Source: Stenotrophomonas rhizophila
GTDB taxonomy: Bacteria; Pseudomonadota; Gammaproteobacteria; Xanthomonadales; Xanthomonadaceae
DNA length: 64,000 nt
Reading direction: 5' to 3'
Assembly (NCBI RefSeq): GCF_007667275.1
Contig: NZ_VDQT01000002.1
Coordinates: 945,073 to 1,009,072 of the forward strand
This document shows, piece after piece, positions 45,987-57,297 of the stretch (position 1 is the first letter of the stretch; every line of letters starts with the position of its first letter). The position numbers and the translations under genes were made by a program. The notes under the pieces were generated by a model. The model was not told the origin of the DNA. It worked only from the letters and a program-made list of their open reading frames with translations, and searched no databases.

Positions 45987-46322
45987 ATGGCCTTCATGCG
46001 TATACGACAGGGACTACTGGGGCTGTTGCTGCTGGCGAGCGTATGCGCCGGCCAGGCTGAAGCAGGGAATACACCGTGCTCGGGAAAGAAGGGAGGCGTC
46101 TCCCACTGTGCCGGTGGATCTTTTGTCTGCAACGACGGCTCTATCAGTGCGTCGAAGAAGGTATGCACGGTCGGCGGCGGCGCGCGGGTGGCGCCGGCAA
46201 CAGCGGTGCCGGTGAGCTCCGGAAATTGCCCTTGCAGCAGCGGTAATCTGTGCACGGGGCCACGCGGGGGTCGCTACTGCCTCACACCTGCGGGCAACAA
46301 GAGCTACAAGCCGCGTAACTGA
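45987..46322 (+). CDS. Small Cys-rich exported protein
   Basis: 111 residues with a signal peptide (RIRQGLLGLLLLASVCAGQAEA) and a mature part holding eight Cys in two groups (CSGKKGGVSHCAGGSFVCND, KKVC, then CPCSSGNLC, RYC). It reads as a small disulfide-stabilised secreted protein of unknown function. ATG at 45996 (MRIRQG) is an equally good start. Convergent with the response regulator gene. Confidence 0.65.
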   Translation: MAFMRIRQGLLGLLLLASVCAGQAEAGNTPCSGKKGGVSHCAGGSFVCNDGSISASKKVCTVGGGARVAPATAVPVSSGNCPCSSGNLCTGPRGGRYCLTPAGNKSYKPRN

Positions 46323-46331
46323 TGCCTGGCC

Positions 46332-46733
46332 TCATGCTGCGCGGTCGACGTCGTGGTCGCCGAAGCAGGCGCGGATGGCGTCCAGCAGTTCGCTCATCGA
46401 ATAGGGCTTGGGCAGGAAGTGGATGCCCGGGGCCAGCTGCGGGGTGACCCGGTCCGGCTGCAGGCCGGAGGTGACCAGCACGGGCAGGCTGGGGAACTGC
46501 TGGCGAATGCGCTGGGCGGCGTCGATGCCGCTCAGCCCGCCCAGGCAGACGTCGGTGAAGACCAGGTCGAAGCGCTCGCCGGCCTGCAGGAGGCCAAGCG
46601 CGGCTTCGGCCGAGCTGACGGCGGCAACTTCGCAGGCCTGGCTTTCCAGGGTGAGGCGGCTCAGCTCACGGGTGTCTTCGGTATCTTCGATCAACAGCAC
46701 GCGCGGTTCGACGTGGCGCTTGGACAACAGCAT
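46332..46733 (-). CDS. Receiver-only response regulator
   Basis: A 133-residue CheY-like protein with no output domain. Acidic pair E16/D17, phospho-acceptor D61 in DLVFTDVCLGG, Thr88 in LVTSG and Lys109 in LPKPYS. Such proteins shuttle phosphate or bind partners. No histidine kinase is adjacent in the window. Confidence 0.88.
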   Translation of the reverse strand: MLLSKRHVEPRVLLIEDTEDTRELSRLTLESQACEVAAVSSAEAALGLLQAGERFDLVFTDVCLGGLSGIDAAQRIRQQFPSLPVLVTSGLQPDRVTPQLAPGIHFLPKPYSMSELLDAIRACFGDHDVDRAA

Positions 46734-46890
46734 GACGCGGGTTTCCCTGGAAATTGGAGCGGGGCGGCGCGGAGTATGGGCAGCGCCGGGTGAGGAGATC
46801 GTGCAAGCAGCGCCCTGAACGCCGGGTTTGTTGCCAAACGGTCAGGAAGGTCACGGTACAGTCGGGGTTTGTCCACTGGGAGACAGTTCC

Positions 46891-47205
46891 ATGCAATGCC
46901 CCGTATGCACGACCCAGGCCCTGGTGATGTCCGAACGCCAGGGGATCGAGATCGATTACTGCCCGCAATGCCGGGGCGTGTGGCTGGACCGCGGCGAGCT
47001 GGACAAGATCATCGAGCGCTCGGCCGGTGCTGCCGCGCCCGCGCCGGTCCAGGCCGCCGCGCCGCAGCCGCAGCCGCAGCAGCAGGTGTACCAGCAGGTA
47101 CAGCATCGCGATACGCGCCACCTGGGCCAACAGCACTACGGCGACCAGCAGGGTTACCGGAAGAAGAAGAAGGAAAGCTTCCTGTCCGACCTGTTCGATT
47201 TCTGA
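46891..47205 (+). CDS. TFIIB-type zinc-ribbon protein
   Basis: A 104-residue protein. The N-terminal zf-TFIIB domain has MQCPVCTTQALVM and IDYCPQCRGVWLDRGELDKI (CPxC...CPxC). A Gln/Ala/Pro-rich linker (about 50-72) and a basic C-terminus (RKKKKESFLSDLFDF) follow. Cytoplasmic; function unknown. Start at the ATG directly before QCPVC. Confidence 0.85.
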   Translation: MQCPVCTTQALVMSERQGIEIDYCPQCRGVWLDRGELDKIIERSAGAAAPAPVQAAAPQPQPQQQVYQQVQHRDTRHLGQQHYGDQQGYRKKKKESFLSDLFDF

Positions 47206-47219
47206 CCGTCGCGGGAATC

Positions 47220-47240
47220 CCCGGGCGCATGGCGCCCGGG
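47220..47240. terminator. Hairpin between convergent zinc-ribbon gene and copB
   Basis: Perfect 9-bp stem CCCGGGCGC / GCGCCCGGG with ATG loop; no T-tract. Confidence 0.6.
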
Positions 47241-47248
47241 AGTGCCGG

Positions 47249-48226
47249 TCAGAACCAGACGCGGACGCCGGCCACCCAGCGTGTGTCCCGGGTGTGTTCG
47301 CCTGCCGCCTGGTGGTAATCGGCGGTGTCGCCGAACAGGCGCTCGTGGCTGATGCCGATGTACGGCGCGAAGCGACGGCTGAACTCGTAGCGCAGGCGCA
47401 GCCCAGCTTCGACCTTGTTCAGGCCGGCACCCATGCCGTGTTCGGGTTCGTCCTTGGCGGCCAGCGTGGCTTCCACCAGCGGCTGCAGGATCAGGCGGTT
47501 GGTGAGCAGTAGTTCGTACTCGACCTCCAGCGTGGCCGCCAGTTGTCCACCGTCGCCGACATACGCGGTCGCCGAGGTTTCAAACTTGTAGGGGGCCAGA
47601 CCCTGGATGCCGAACGCGGCCCAGGTGCGTGAGTCCGCCGGGCGGAAGTCCTGCTTCACGCCCACCAGCACGTCCCACCACGGCGACACGCTGCGTCCGT
47701 ACAGCACTTCCAGGTCGGACGCTTCGGTGCGCCCGCCACTGCGTTCGCCTTCGCTGCGCAGCCACAGGCGGTTGATGTTGCCGCCAACCCACCCACTGGC
47801 TTCCCAGGCCTGGCCGCTGCCGTGCTGGCCATCCCAATGTTCCAGCCGGTTGATCAGCAGCAGGCTGTGCACGTTGGGCGCGTGCTCCATCGCATCATGG
47901 TTGATGGGCGGGAAGGCGGCCGCACGGTCGGCGTCGGTGACCTCGGGAATGGGTTCGCGCGGCGCGCTCGGCGCGCTCGGCGCGGTGCCATGTTCCATGG
48001 CGGCGTGATCCATTGTCGAGTGGTCCATGTGCGCGTGGTCGACGTCGCCGTGATCCATGGTCGAATGGTCCATTGTCGAATGGTCCATTTTCGAGTGGTC
48101 CATCTTCGAATGGTCCACCGCAGTCGGTGCAGCAGCGGGTGTTTCATCGGCATGTGCGTGCGCATGCGACTGCGCCCACGCCGGTCCCGCGATGGCGGTG
48201 AGCAGCGCAACAGTGAGCAGCTTCAT
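47249..48226 (-). CDS. copB: Outer-membrane copper resistance protein CopB
   Basis: A 325-residue protein: signal peptide (cut after GPAWA), then a His/Met/Asp array of about nine MDH-type five-residue repeats (HSKMD, HSTMD) at about 38-80 that would bind Cu(I), and a C-terminal beta-barrel domain (about 120-325, LLINRLEHWDGQ, GRTEASDLEVLYGRSVSPWWD, ending VRVWF). Its ATG overlaps the copA stop (ATGA). The repeats come from a near-perfect 15-bp tandem DNA repeat at 48040-48120. Confidence 0.93.
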   Translation of the reverse strand: MKLLTVALLTAIAGPAWAQSHAHAHADETPAAAPTAVDHSKMDHSKMDHSTMDHSTMDHGDVDHAHMDHSTMDHAAMEHGTAPSAPSAPREPIPEVTDADRAAAFPPINHDAMEHAPNVHSLLLINRLEHWDGQHGSGQAWEASGWVGGNINRLWLRSEGERSGGRTEASDLEVLYGRSVSPWWDVLVGVKQDFRPADSRTWAAFGIQGLAPYKFETSATAYVGDGGQLAATLEVEYELLLTNRLILQPLVEATLAAKDEPEHGMGAGLNKVEAGLRLRYEFSRRFAPYIGISHERLFGDTADYHQAAGEHTRDTRWVAGVRVWF

Positions 48227-49998
48227 TCTTCAATCCTCACTTCGCGCATCATCCCCGCTTCCATGTGGTACAGAAGGTGGCAGTGGTAGGCCCAGCGCCC
48301 CAGCGCATCGGCGCGCACGCGGTAGCTGCGGCGGGTACCGGGTGGCATGTCGATGGTGTGCTTGCGCAGCTGGAACTCGCCGCCGGCATTTTCCAGGTCG
48401 CTCCACACGCCGTGCAGGTGGATCGGGTGCTGCATCATGGTGTCGTTGACCAGCACGATGCGCATGCGCTCGCCGTAGTTCAGGCGCAGCGGTTCGGCGC
48501 TGGCGAACGGAACGCCATCGAACGACCAGCTGAACTTTTCCATGTGTCCGGTCAGGTGCAATTCGACCTCCCGCGACGGCTCGCGGCCATCCGGATCCTC
48601 GAACAGGCTGCGCATCGCGCCGTAGGTGAGCACCTGGCGGCCGTTGTCGCGCAGTCCGATGCCGGGGTCGTCGAGCTTGGGCTCGGTGGCCGCGCTCTGC
48701 ATGTCGACCAGCGGGTTGCCGTTCTCGCTCGCGGCGTGGCGTGGCGCCTTGCTGTTGCTGCCATGGCCGGCGTGGCCCATGTTGGCGCCGCAACCTCCTT
48801 CCATGCCCTTCATGTCGTGGCCCATGCCACCCATGTCATGCCCCATGTCGCTCATGGTCAGCAGCGGGCGTGGGTCGCGCGCGGGGATCGGCGCCTGCAG
48901 CCCGTGGCGCACGGCCAAGGTGCCGGCGGCGTAGCCGGTTCGGCCCATGTCCTGGCAGAAGATCGTGTACGCGTCCTGCCCACTGGGTTCGACGATCACA
49001 TCGAACGTTTCGGCCGGGGCAATGCGGAATTCGTCGATGCTCACCGGGTGGATGTACTGCCCGTCGGCGGCCACCACGGTCATCTTCAGGCCGGGGATGC
49101 GCACGTCGAAGTAGGTCATGGAACCGCCGTTGATGAAGCGCAGCAGCACGCGTTCGCCACTGCGGAACAGGCCGGTCCAGTTGCCCGCCGGTGCGGTGCC
49201 GTTGAGCAGGTAGGTGTAGGTGTGGGCGTTGATGTCGGAGATGTCGGTCGGGGTCATCCGCATCCGCCCCCACATGCCACGGTCGGCGGTGGCCGCGCTC
49301 CAGCCTTCGCGCCGCACGTCGCGCAGGAAGTCGGGCAGGGTGCGCTTGTAGTAGTTGTCGTGCTCGGCGAGCTTCTTCATGCGCCGGAACAGCGCGCCCG
49401 GGTCCATGTCGGTCCAGTCCGAGAGCAGGATCACGTGCTCGCGGTCGAACCGGTACGGGGCCGGCTGCAGCGGATCGACGATCAGTGCCCCGTACAGGCC
49501 GGCCTGTTCCTGGAACATCGAATGGCTGTGGTACCAGTAGGTGCCCGATTGCCTGAGGGTGAAGCGGTAGTCGTACGCCTCGCCCGGGGCGATGCCGTTG
49601 AAGCTCAGGCCGGGCACGCCGTCCATGTTGGCCGGCAGCAGGATGCCGTGCCAGTGAATCGAGGTGGGATGGCCCTGCAGGGCGTTGGCCACGCGCACGC
49701 TGACGGTGTCGCCTTCGCGCCAGCGCAGGATCGGCGCCGGCAGGCTGCCATTGACGGTGATCGCCGGCCGGGTGCGACCGGTGAAGTTGGCCAGCGACTC
49801 GCCGATGCTCAGCTGGAACTGCTGGCCGCTGAGGACCTGCGGGGCGGTGGCCACGCGGGGGCCGGCATCGGCCAGGGCGCGCGCGGGCACGGCGCCGGCC
49901 ACGCCGGCAACCACGCCGCCGGCGGCCAGGCCCTGCACGAACAGGCGCCGCGATGGCACGGGCGGAGCGCCCGCGCCGGGGGAAGAGGGGTGTGACAT
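48223..49998 (-). CDS. copA: Copper-resistance multicopper oxidase CopA
   Basis: A 591-residue periplasmic multicopper oxidase, Tat-exported (SRRLFVQGLAAGGVVAG). Copper ligands are in HWHG, WYHSHS, HPIHLHG and YHCHLLYHMEAGM. A Met/Gly/His-rich insert (SDMGHDMGGMGHDMKGMEGG) at about 385-410 is the CopA copper-binding loop. With CopB it detoxifies Cu(I). Start at 49998 has GGAG upstream; 115 bp separates it from copL. Confidence 0.95.
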   Translation of the reverse strand: MSHPSSPGAGAPPVPSRRLFVQGLAAGGVVAGVAGAVPARALADAGPRVATAPQVLSGQQFQLSIGESLANFTGRTRPAITVNGSLPAPILRWREGDTVSVRVANALQGHPTSIHWHGILLPANMDGVPGLSFNGIAPGEAYDYRFTLRQSGTYWYHSHSMFQEQAGLYGALIVDPLQPAPYRFDREHVILLSDWTDMDPGALFRRMKKLAEHDNYYKRTLPDFLRDVRREGWSAATADRGMWGRMRMTPTDISDINAHTYTYLLNGTAPAGNWTGLFRSGERVLLRFINGGSMTYFDVRIPGLKMTVVAADGQYIHPVSIDEFRIAPAETFDVIVEPSGQDAYTIFCQDMGRTGYAAGTLAVRHGLQAPIPARDPRPLLTMSDMGHDMGGMGHDMKGMEGGCGANMGHAGHGSNSKAPRHAASENGNPLVDMQSAATEPKLDDPGIGLRDNGRQVLTYGAMRSLFEDPDGREPSREVELHLTGHMEKFSWSFDGVPFASAEPLRLNYGERMRIVLVNDTMMQHPIHLHGVWSDLENAGGEFQLRKHTIDMPPGTRRSYRVRADALGRWAYHCHLLYHMEAGMMREVRIEE

Positions 49999-50113
49999 TG
50001 CAACTCCGAATCGAATCCGAGGGCACGCGCAGGTGCCGGCAGGACGCGCGTGCGGCAGCACGGCGTCGCGTCGAGCGGGCGTTCGTGGCGAGCGCCGGCC
50101 CGGTCAGCTCCGG

Positions 50114-50506
50114 TCAGGCGATGGGAGGGCGGGTGATGCGGTCCAGCGGCAGGCTGCGCAGGACGTCCTGGGTGGCCGGCAGCGGCGCCGGCGACAGCGG
50201 TGGCGGTGTGGGGATCCAGGCGATCTGGGCGGTCAGGCCCGGCTGCTGGGCGCAGTTGCGCAGGCAGTCCTTGATCCTGCAGTGCTCGCTGTCGTCGGGT
50301 GCCTGGGCAGGCGGCGGCGTGTCAGTCCGCTCGCCGTGCAGGGCGGCGTGTCCTTCGCCATGGCAGGGCGGCGCTAGGGCGTCCTCGGTCGGGGCGGCCG
50401 GCATTGCCATGGCCAGCACCATCGGACCGGCCATGGCCGCGTTCAGCCCGTTGAGCAACAGGCTGAGCATCAACACCACGCGCAGGAGCAGGCCACCGGC
50501 AGACAT
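50114..50506 (-). CDS. copL: CopL-family copper-regulatory protein
   Basis: A 130-residue exported-type protein directly upstream of copA, the place of copL in Xanthomonas/Stenotrophomonas. Hydrophobic leader (LLLRVVLMLSLLLNGLNAAMA), then a Cys/His region (PPCHGEGHAALHGE, SEHCRIKDCLRNC) able to bind metal, then a Pro-rich tail. In Xanthomonas, copL is needed for copper induction of copAB. ATG 50506 precedes SAGGLLLRV. Confidence 0.82.
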   Translation of the reverse strand: MSAGGLLLRVVLMLSLLLNGLNAAMAGPMVLAMAMPAAPTEDALAPPCHGEGHAALHGERTDTPPPAQAPDDSEHCRIKDCLRNCAQQPGLTAQIAWIPTPPPLSPAPLPATQDVLRSLPLDRITRPPIA

Positions 50507-50598
50507 GGGCGCCACCTTAGCGCCAAAGCGCGGCAGGCGCACCCATCGCTGAACAGCGGGTTCAACTCTGGACGTGGGTCCGGTCGAGCGCATGCGGC

Positions 50599-52401
<1,803 letters not shown>

Positions 52402-52443
52402 CGCCGTAGTTTACCGGTTCCGGGGGGCGTTCCCCGTCCGGAA

Positions 52444-52468
52444 TTCCCCCGATGGAGCATCGGGGGAA
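52444..52468. terminator. Hairpin terminator of dps
   Basis: Perfect 11-bp stem TTCCCCCGATG / CATCGGGGGAA with a GAG loop, 12 bases downstream of the dps stop (minus strand) and ahead of recQ. Confidence 0.8.
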
Positions 52469-52480
52469 CGGGCCCGGGCG

Positions 52481-53056
52481 TTACTGGAGGAGCGAGCGGA
52501 GCATCCAGGCGTACTTCTCGTGGGTCTGCAGGCGCTGGGTCATCAGGTCCTCGGTGGGGGCGTCGTCGGCGTCGTCGGCCACGTCCAGCACCTTGCGGGC
52601 GGTGCGGCAGACCGCTTCGTTGGCGACCACCAACTGGCGTACCATTTCACGCCAGTCCGCGCTGTCGGTCAGGCCCGGTTCCTCGGCGATCGAGGTCAGG
52701 GCGGCGAACTCGCGGTAGGAGCCCGGGGCATTGAAGCCCAGTGCACGGATGCGTTCTGCAACCTCGTCCAGGGCTGCCCACTGCTCGGTGTACTGGGTTT
52801 CGAACATCAGGTGCAGCGAGTTGAACATCGAGCCGGTGACGTTCCAATGGAAATTGTGGGTCTTCAGGTACAGCGTGAACGCGTCAGCCTGGTAGGCCGC
52901 CAGTCCATCGGCAATCTTCTTGCGATCGCCCACCTTGATCCCGATATCGATGTTGGGGGCCGACGGTGCCGCCGGTGCCGCCGGCGCCGCCGGGATGCCG
53001 GCCGCCAGCTTCTGCCGGCTGGCCTTCGGTTTCGTGGGGGATTTGGTCTTCGCCAT
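52481..53056 (-). CDS. dps: DNA-binding ferritin-like protein Dps
   Basis: A 191-residue Dps dodecamer subunit that oxidises iron with peroxide and binds DNA under stress. The ferroxidase site is seen in LYLKTHNFHWNVTGSMFN and LHLMFETQYTEQWAALDEVAERI. The first 45 residues are an unusual Lys/Pro/Ala-rich tail (KTKSPTKPKASRQKLAAG, AAPAAPAAPSAP) suited to DNA contact. GAGGA precedes the ATG. Divergent from hrpA. Confidence 0.93.
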   Translation of the reverse strand: MAKTKSPTKPKASRQKLAAGIPAAPAAPAAPSAPNIDIGIKVGDRKKIADGLAAYQADAFTLYLKTHNFHWNVTGSMFNSLHLMFETQYTEQWAALDEVAERIRALGFNAPGSYREFAALTSIAEEPGLTDSADWREMVRQLVVANEAVCRTARKVLDVADDADDAPTEDLMTQRLQTHEKYAWMLRSLLQ

Positions 53057-53145
53057 GGGGGAGTTCCTCTTCGTGGAGTGGATGGCCTTCACAATAGATC
53101 AGACTAACCTTCAGTTGTACTCATACGTACCAAACGATTCGATTG

Positions 53146-56100
53146 ATGACCGCTATCAAACAACCTGCCGCTTCGTCCCTGTCTTCGCAGCAGGCCGCCA
53201 TCGATGGGGCCATGAGCCGGGACCGCGGGCGTCTGCTCGGGCTGTTGTCGCGCTGCCGGGCCAAACCGGCCGACGCGGGCGTCGCCGCCGCCTTCGAGCA
53301 GGCGCTGCAGGCATCGGTGCAGCGGCGCCAGGCGCGGGCACGCAACCTGCCGTCGGTCACTCTGGACGACAGCCTGCCGATTGCGCGTGAAGCCGAGCGC
53401 ATCACCGCGCTGATCCGCGACCACCAGGTGGTGGTGATTGCCGGCGAAACCGGGTCGGGCAAGACCACGCAGCTGCCCAAGCTGTGCCTGGCCGCCGGGC
53501 GCGGCGTGGCCGGCATGATCGGCTGCACCCAGCCGCGACGGATTGCCGCACGCGCGGTGGCCACCCGCGTCGCGCAGGAACTGCATTCGGAGCTGGGCAC
53601 CACGGTGGGCTACCAGGTGCGCTTCACCGACCGCGTCGGCGATGACACGCGCATCAAGTTCATGACCGACGGCATCCTGCTGGCCGAGATCAGCAGCGAC
53701 CGATGGCTGTCGCAGTACGACACGATCATCGTCGACGAGGCGCACGAGCGCAGCCTCAACATCGATTTCCTGCTCGGCTACCTCAAGCAGCTGCTGCGCA
53801 GGCGCCCGGACCTGAAGCTGATCGTCACCTCGGCGACCATCGACACCTCGCGTTTCGCCCAGCACTTCGACGATGCGCCGGTGATCAGCGTGGAAGGCCG
53901 CACCTTCCCGGTGGAAGTGCGCTACCGGCCGCTGGAAGGCGAGGGTGGCGGCGACGCGGACGGTGGCCGCGATGGTGAACGCACGGTCAACGACGCGGTG
54001 GTGGCGGCGGTGGATGAAATCACCCGCGCCGACCCGCGCGGCGACATCCTGTTGTTCTTCCCCGGCGAGCGTGAGATCCGCGATGCGCACCAGGCGCTGG
54101 AACGGCGCAAGTACCGCGAAACCGACGTGCTGCCGCTGTACGCGCGGCTGTCGGTGAAAGACCAGGACATGGTGTTCAGTCCCGGCAGCAGGCGGCGCAT
54201 CGTGCTGGCCACCAACGTGGCCGAAACCTCGCTCACGGTGCCGCGCATCCGCTACGTGATCGACCCCGGCCTGGCCCGGGTCAAGCGCTACAGTCCGCGC
54301 CAGAAGCTCGACCGCCTGCATATCGAGGCGATTTCGCAGGCCAGCGCCAACCAGCGCAAGGGTCGCTGCGGCCGCGTGTCGGAAGGCATCTGCTATCGCC
54401 TGTATTCGGAAGCGGACTTCCAGTCGCGCGCCGAGTTCACGGACCCGGAAATCCGCCGCTCCAGCCTGTCCGGCGTGATCCTGCGCATGCTGCAGCTCGG
54501 GTTGGGCCGGATCGAGGATTTTCCGTTCTTGGAGGCGCCGGACGAGCGCGCCATCGCCGATGGCTGGCAGCAGCTGGGCGAACTGGGCGCGGTGGACGAC
54601 GAGCGCCGGCTGACCGCGATCGGGCGGCAGATGGCGCGCCTGCCGGTGGACGTCAAGCTGGCGCGCATGCTGGTCGCCGCCCAGGCACAGGGCTGCCTGC
54701 GGCCGATGCTGGTGATCGCCTCGTTCCTGGGGATCCAGGATCCGCGCGAGCGGCCACCGGAGGCGCGCGCGGCGGCCGACAACGCGCACGCGCTGTTCGC
54801 CGATGGCCGCTCGGAGTTCGTGGGCGTGCTGCGCCTGTGGGACGGCTACCGCCAGGCCCACGAAGACCTGACCCAGTCCAAGCTGCGCGGCTGGTGCGAA
54901 CGCCATTTCCTCGGTTTCCTGCGCATGCGCGAGTGGCGCGAGCTGCACCGCCAGCTGCGCGTGCTGTGCGAGGAGCTGGGCTGGAACGAGGAGCCCGTGG
55001 ACAGCGCGATGGCGCCGCTGTTGGCGGGCTCGTCGGCGCCTGCACCGGTACGCGATGACGCCGCCAAGGCCAAGGTCACCCGTGGCCAGCAGCACCGCGC
55101 CGCGCGTCTGGCCCGCGAGGGCAAGGTCGAAACACCCGCTGCGGCCGCGACGACGGCTGCCCCTGCACCGGCTGCCGCTGCCGCCGACGCGCGTGCCGGC
55201 TTCAGCGACCGCGTCCGCGCCCATGCCTACCAGACCCTGCACCGCGCGCTGATCGCCGGCCTGCCCACCCAGATCGGACACCGCAGCGACAAGGGCGATT
55301 TCCTCGCCCCGCGCCAGCGCCGCTTCCTGCCGTTCCCCGGTTCGGTGATGGCCAAGCGCCCGCCGCCGTGGCTGCTGGCCGCTACCCTGCTGGATACGCA
55401 GAAGGTGTGGGGCATGACCAACGCGGCGATCGAGCCGGACTGGGTGATCGCCGAACTGCCGCACCTGCTGCTGCGCAAGCACTTCGACCCGCACTGGTCG
55501 CGTGCGCAGGGCCAGGTGCTGGCCTCCGAGCAGATCAGCCTGTTCGGGCTGGTGCTGGCGCCGAAGAAGCCGGTGCACTACGGTCGCATCGCGCCGGGCG
55601 AGGCGCACGACATCTTCGTGCGCCAGGCGCTGGTGAGCGGTGAGATCAACACCCGTGCCAGCGTCATCGCCGACAACCTGAAGGTCCTGGAACAGGCCCG
55701 CGAAGAGGAAGCCAAGCTGCGCCGCGCCGGTATCGTGGCCGATGAGGACTGGCAGGCGCGCTGGTACCTGGACCGCATTCCGGCGGAGATCCATTCGGCC
55801 GCGGGCCTGGACAGCTGGTGGAAGGGCCTGGCTCCCGAAAAACGCCGCGCCGTGGCCTGGTCGCTGGCCGACCTGCTGCCCGGCGAGGGCAGCGACGCCG
55901 AACGCTATCCCAAGTACCTGCCGCTGGGCGATGCGCGGCTTGCGCTGCATTACCGCTTCGAGCCCGGCAGCGAGGACGACGGGGTGAGCCTGGACGTGCC
56001 GCTGCACCTGCTCAATGCATTGGACCCGGCGCGCTTGTCGTGGCTGGCGCCCGGCTTCGTCGCCGACAAGGCTTCGGCGCTGATCCGCAGCCTGCCCAAG

Positions 56101-57255
56101 GCCATGCGCCGCAACTACGTGCCGGCGCCGGACTTCGGACGCGCCTTTGCCGAAGCCTTCCCGGCTCCCAGCGCCGACGACCTGCGCGGCGAACTGGCGC
56201 GTTTCCTGTCCAAGGCCACCGGCGCCCAGATGAGCGCGCTGGATTTCGACGAAACCGCGCTGGACGCGCACCTGCGCATGAACCTGCGCCTGCACGATGC
56301 ACAGGGCAAGCTGCTGGCCGCCTCGCGCGACCTGGACGCGCTGCGTGCCCGTTTCGGCGAACAGGCGGGTGATGCCTTCGCCGAACGTGCCGGGCGCTCG
56401 CTCGCCGCCGAAGGCCTGCGTGAGTTCCCCTCCAGCGCCATTCCGCTGCAGGTTCCCGGCGAAGCCGGTGTGCCGGCGTATCCGGCGCTGGTCGATGCGG
56501 GCGACACGGCGTCGCTGCGGATCTTCGCCGACCGCAACGAAGCGCTGGAGCAGCACCCGCGCGGCGTGCGCCGACTGCTGGAGATCGCGCTGGCCGACAA
56601 GGCCAAGCAGGCGCGCAAACAGCTGCCGGTGCCGCCCAAGACGGGGTTGCTGTACGCGGCGATCGAATCGCAGGAACGCCTGCGTGGCGACCTGGTCGAT
56701 GCGGCGATGAATGCCGTGCTGGCCGACGGCCTGGGCGAGATCCGCGACCCTGCAGCGTTCGCCAAGCGGCGCGATGCCGCCGGGCGCGACCTGTTCGGGG
56801 AAGCGATGGCACGGCTGAAGCTGGCCGAGAACATCCTGGCCCATGTGGCCGAGCTGAAACCGGCGCTGGAGGCGCCGTTGATGGGCTGGGCACGCGGCAA
56901 CCTGGATGACCTGGAGCAGCAGCTCGCGGCCCTGGTCCACCCCGGTTTCCTGCGCGAAACGCCCGCCGATGCGCTGGCGCAGTACCCGCGCTACCTGCGC
57001 GCGATGATCCTGCGCAGCGAGCGCGCCAAGCGCGATCCACCGCGCGACCAGGCCCGCATGCTGGAGCTGCGTCCGTTCCTGGAGGCGTTGGAAGAGGCGC
57101 AGGCGCGGGGCCTGCGCGGACGCCCGCAGTGGCAGGCGCTGCGCTGGGACCTGGAAGAGCTGCGGGTGTCGCTGTTCGCGCAGGAACTGGGTGCGAAAAC
57201 CGGCATTTCGGCCAAGAAGCTGGCCCAGCGCGTGGCGGCATTGCGCCAGGCCTGA
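53146..57255 (+). CDS. hrpA: ATP-dependent RNA helicase HrpA
   Basis: A 1369-residue DEAH-box helicase. GETGSGKTTQLPK is Walker A, TQPRRIAARAVATRVA motif Ia, DEAHERSLNIDFLLG motif II, TSATID motif III and QRKGRCGRVSEG motif VI; then HA2/OB regions, an Ala/Lys linker (about 640-680) and the long DUF3418 C-terminal domain. In E. coli HrpA rescues stalled ribosomes/mRNA. ATG 53146 is preferred over the adjacent TTG at 53143. The gene is divergent from dps with 89 bp between. Confidence 0.95.
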   Translation: MTAIKQPAASSLSSQQAAIDGAMSRDRGRLLGLLSRCRAKPADAGVAAAFEQALQASVQRRQARARNLPSVTLDDSLPIAREAERITALIRDHQVVVIAGETGSGKTTQLPKLCLAAGRGVAGMIGCTQPRRIAARAVATRVAQELHSELGTTVGYQVRFTDRVGDDTRIKFMTDGILLAEISSDRWLSQYDTIIVDEAHERSLNIDFLLGYLKQLLRRRPDLKLIVTSATIDTSRFAQHFDDAPVISVEGRTFPVEVRYRPLEGEGGGDADGGRDGERTVNDAVVAAVDEITRADPRGDILLFFPGEREIRDAHQALERRKYRETDVLPLYARLSVKDQDMVFSPGSRRRIVLATNVAETSLTVPRIRYVIDPGLARVKRYSPRQKLDRLHIEAISQASANQRKGRCGRVSEGICYRLYSEADFQSRAEFTDPEIRRSSLSGVILRMLQLGLGRIEDFPFLEAPDERAIADGWQQLGELGAVDDERRLTAIGRQMARLPVDVKLARMLVAAQAQGCLRPMLVIASFLGIQDPRERPPEARAAADNAHALFADGRSEFVGVLRLWDGYRQAHEDLTQSKLRGWCERHFLGFLRMREWRELHRQLRVLCEELGWNEEPVDSAMAPLLAGSSAPAPVRDDAAKAKVTRGQQHRAARLAREGKVETPAAAATTAAPAPAAAAADARAGFSDRVRAHAYQTLHRALIAGLPTQIGHRSDKGDFLAPRQRRFLPFPGSVMAKRPPPWLLAATLLDTQKVWGMTNAAIEPDWVIAELPHLLLRKHFDPHWSRAQGQVLASEQISLFGLVLAPKKPVHYGRIAPGEAHDIFVRQALVSGEINTRASVIADNLKVLEQAREEEAKLRRAGIVADEDWQARWYLDRIPAEIHSAAGLDSWWKGLAPEKRRAVAWSLADLLPGEGSDAERYPKYLPLGDARLALHYRFEPGSEDDGVSLDVPLHLLNALDPARLSWLAPGFVADKASALIRSLPKAMRRNYVPAPDFGRAFAEAFPAPSADDLRGELARFLSKATGAQMSALDFDETALDAHLRMNLRLHDAQGKLLAASRDLDALRARFGEQAGDAFAERAGRSLAAEGLREFPSSAIPLQVPGEAGVPAYPALVDAGDTASLRIFADRNEALEQHPRGVRRLLEIALADKAKQARKQLPVPPKTGLLYAAIESQERLRGDLVDAAMNAVLADGLGEIRDPAAFAKRRDAAGRDLFGEAMARLKLAENILAHVAELKPALEAPLMGWARGNLDDLEQQLAALVHPGFLRETPADALAQYPRYLRAMILRSERAKRDPPRDQARMLELRPFLEALEEAQARGLRGRPQWQALRWDLEELRVSLFAQELGAKTGISAKKLAQRVAALRQA

Positions 57256-57297
57256 GCCGGACGCGCCCCCTGCCGGGTCGGCACGGGGCGCCGCGGC

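Noticed and set aside
53104..56940. Very long open frames antisense to hrpA (1278 codons) and relA/TPR gene (57892-61134)
   Set aside because: They are by-products of high GC and strong codon bias on the other strand; composition is Arg/Gln/His/Ala-rich without motifs, and the sense genes have clear families.
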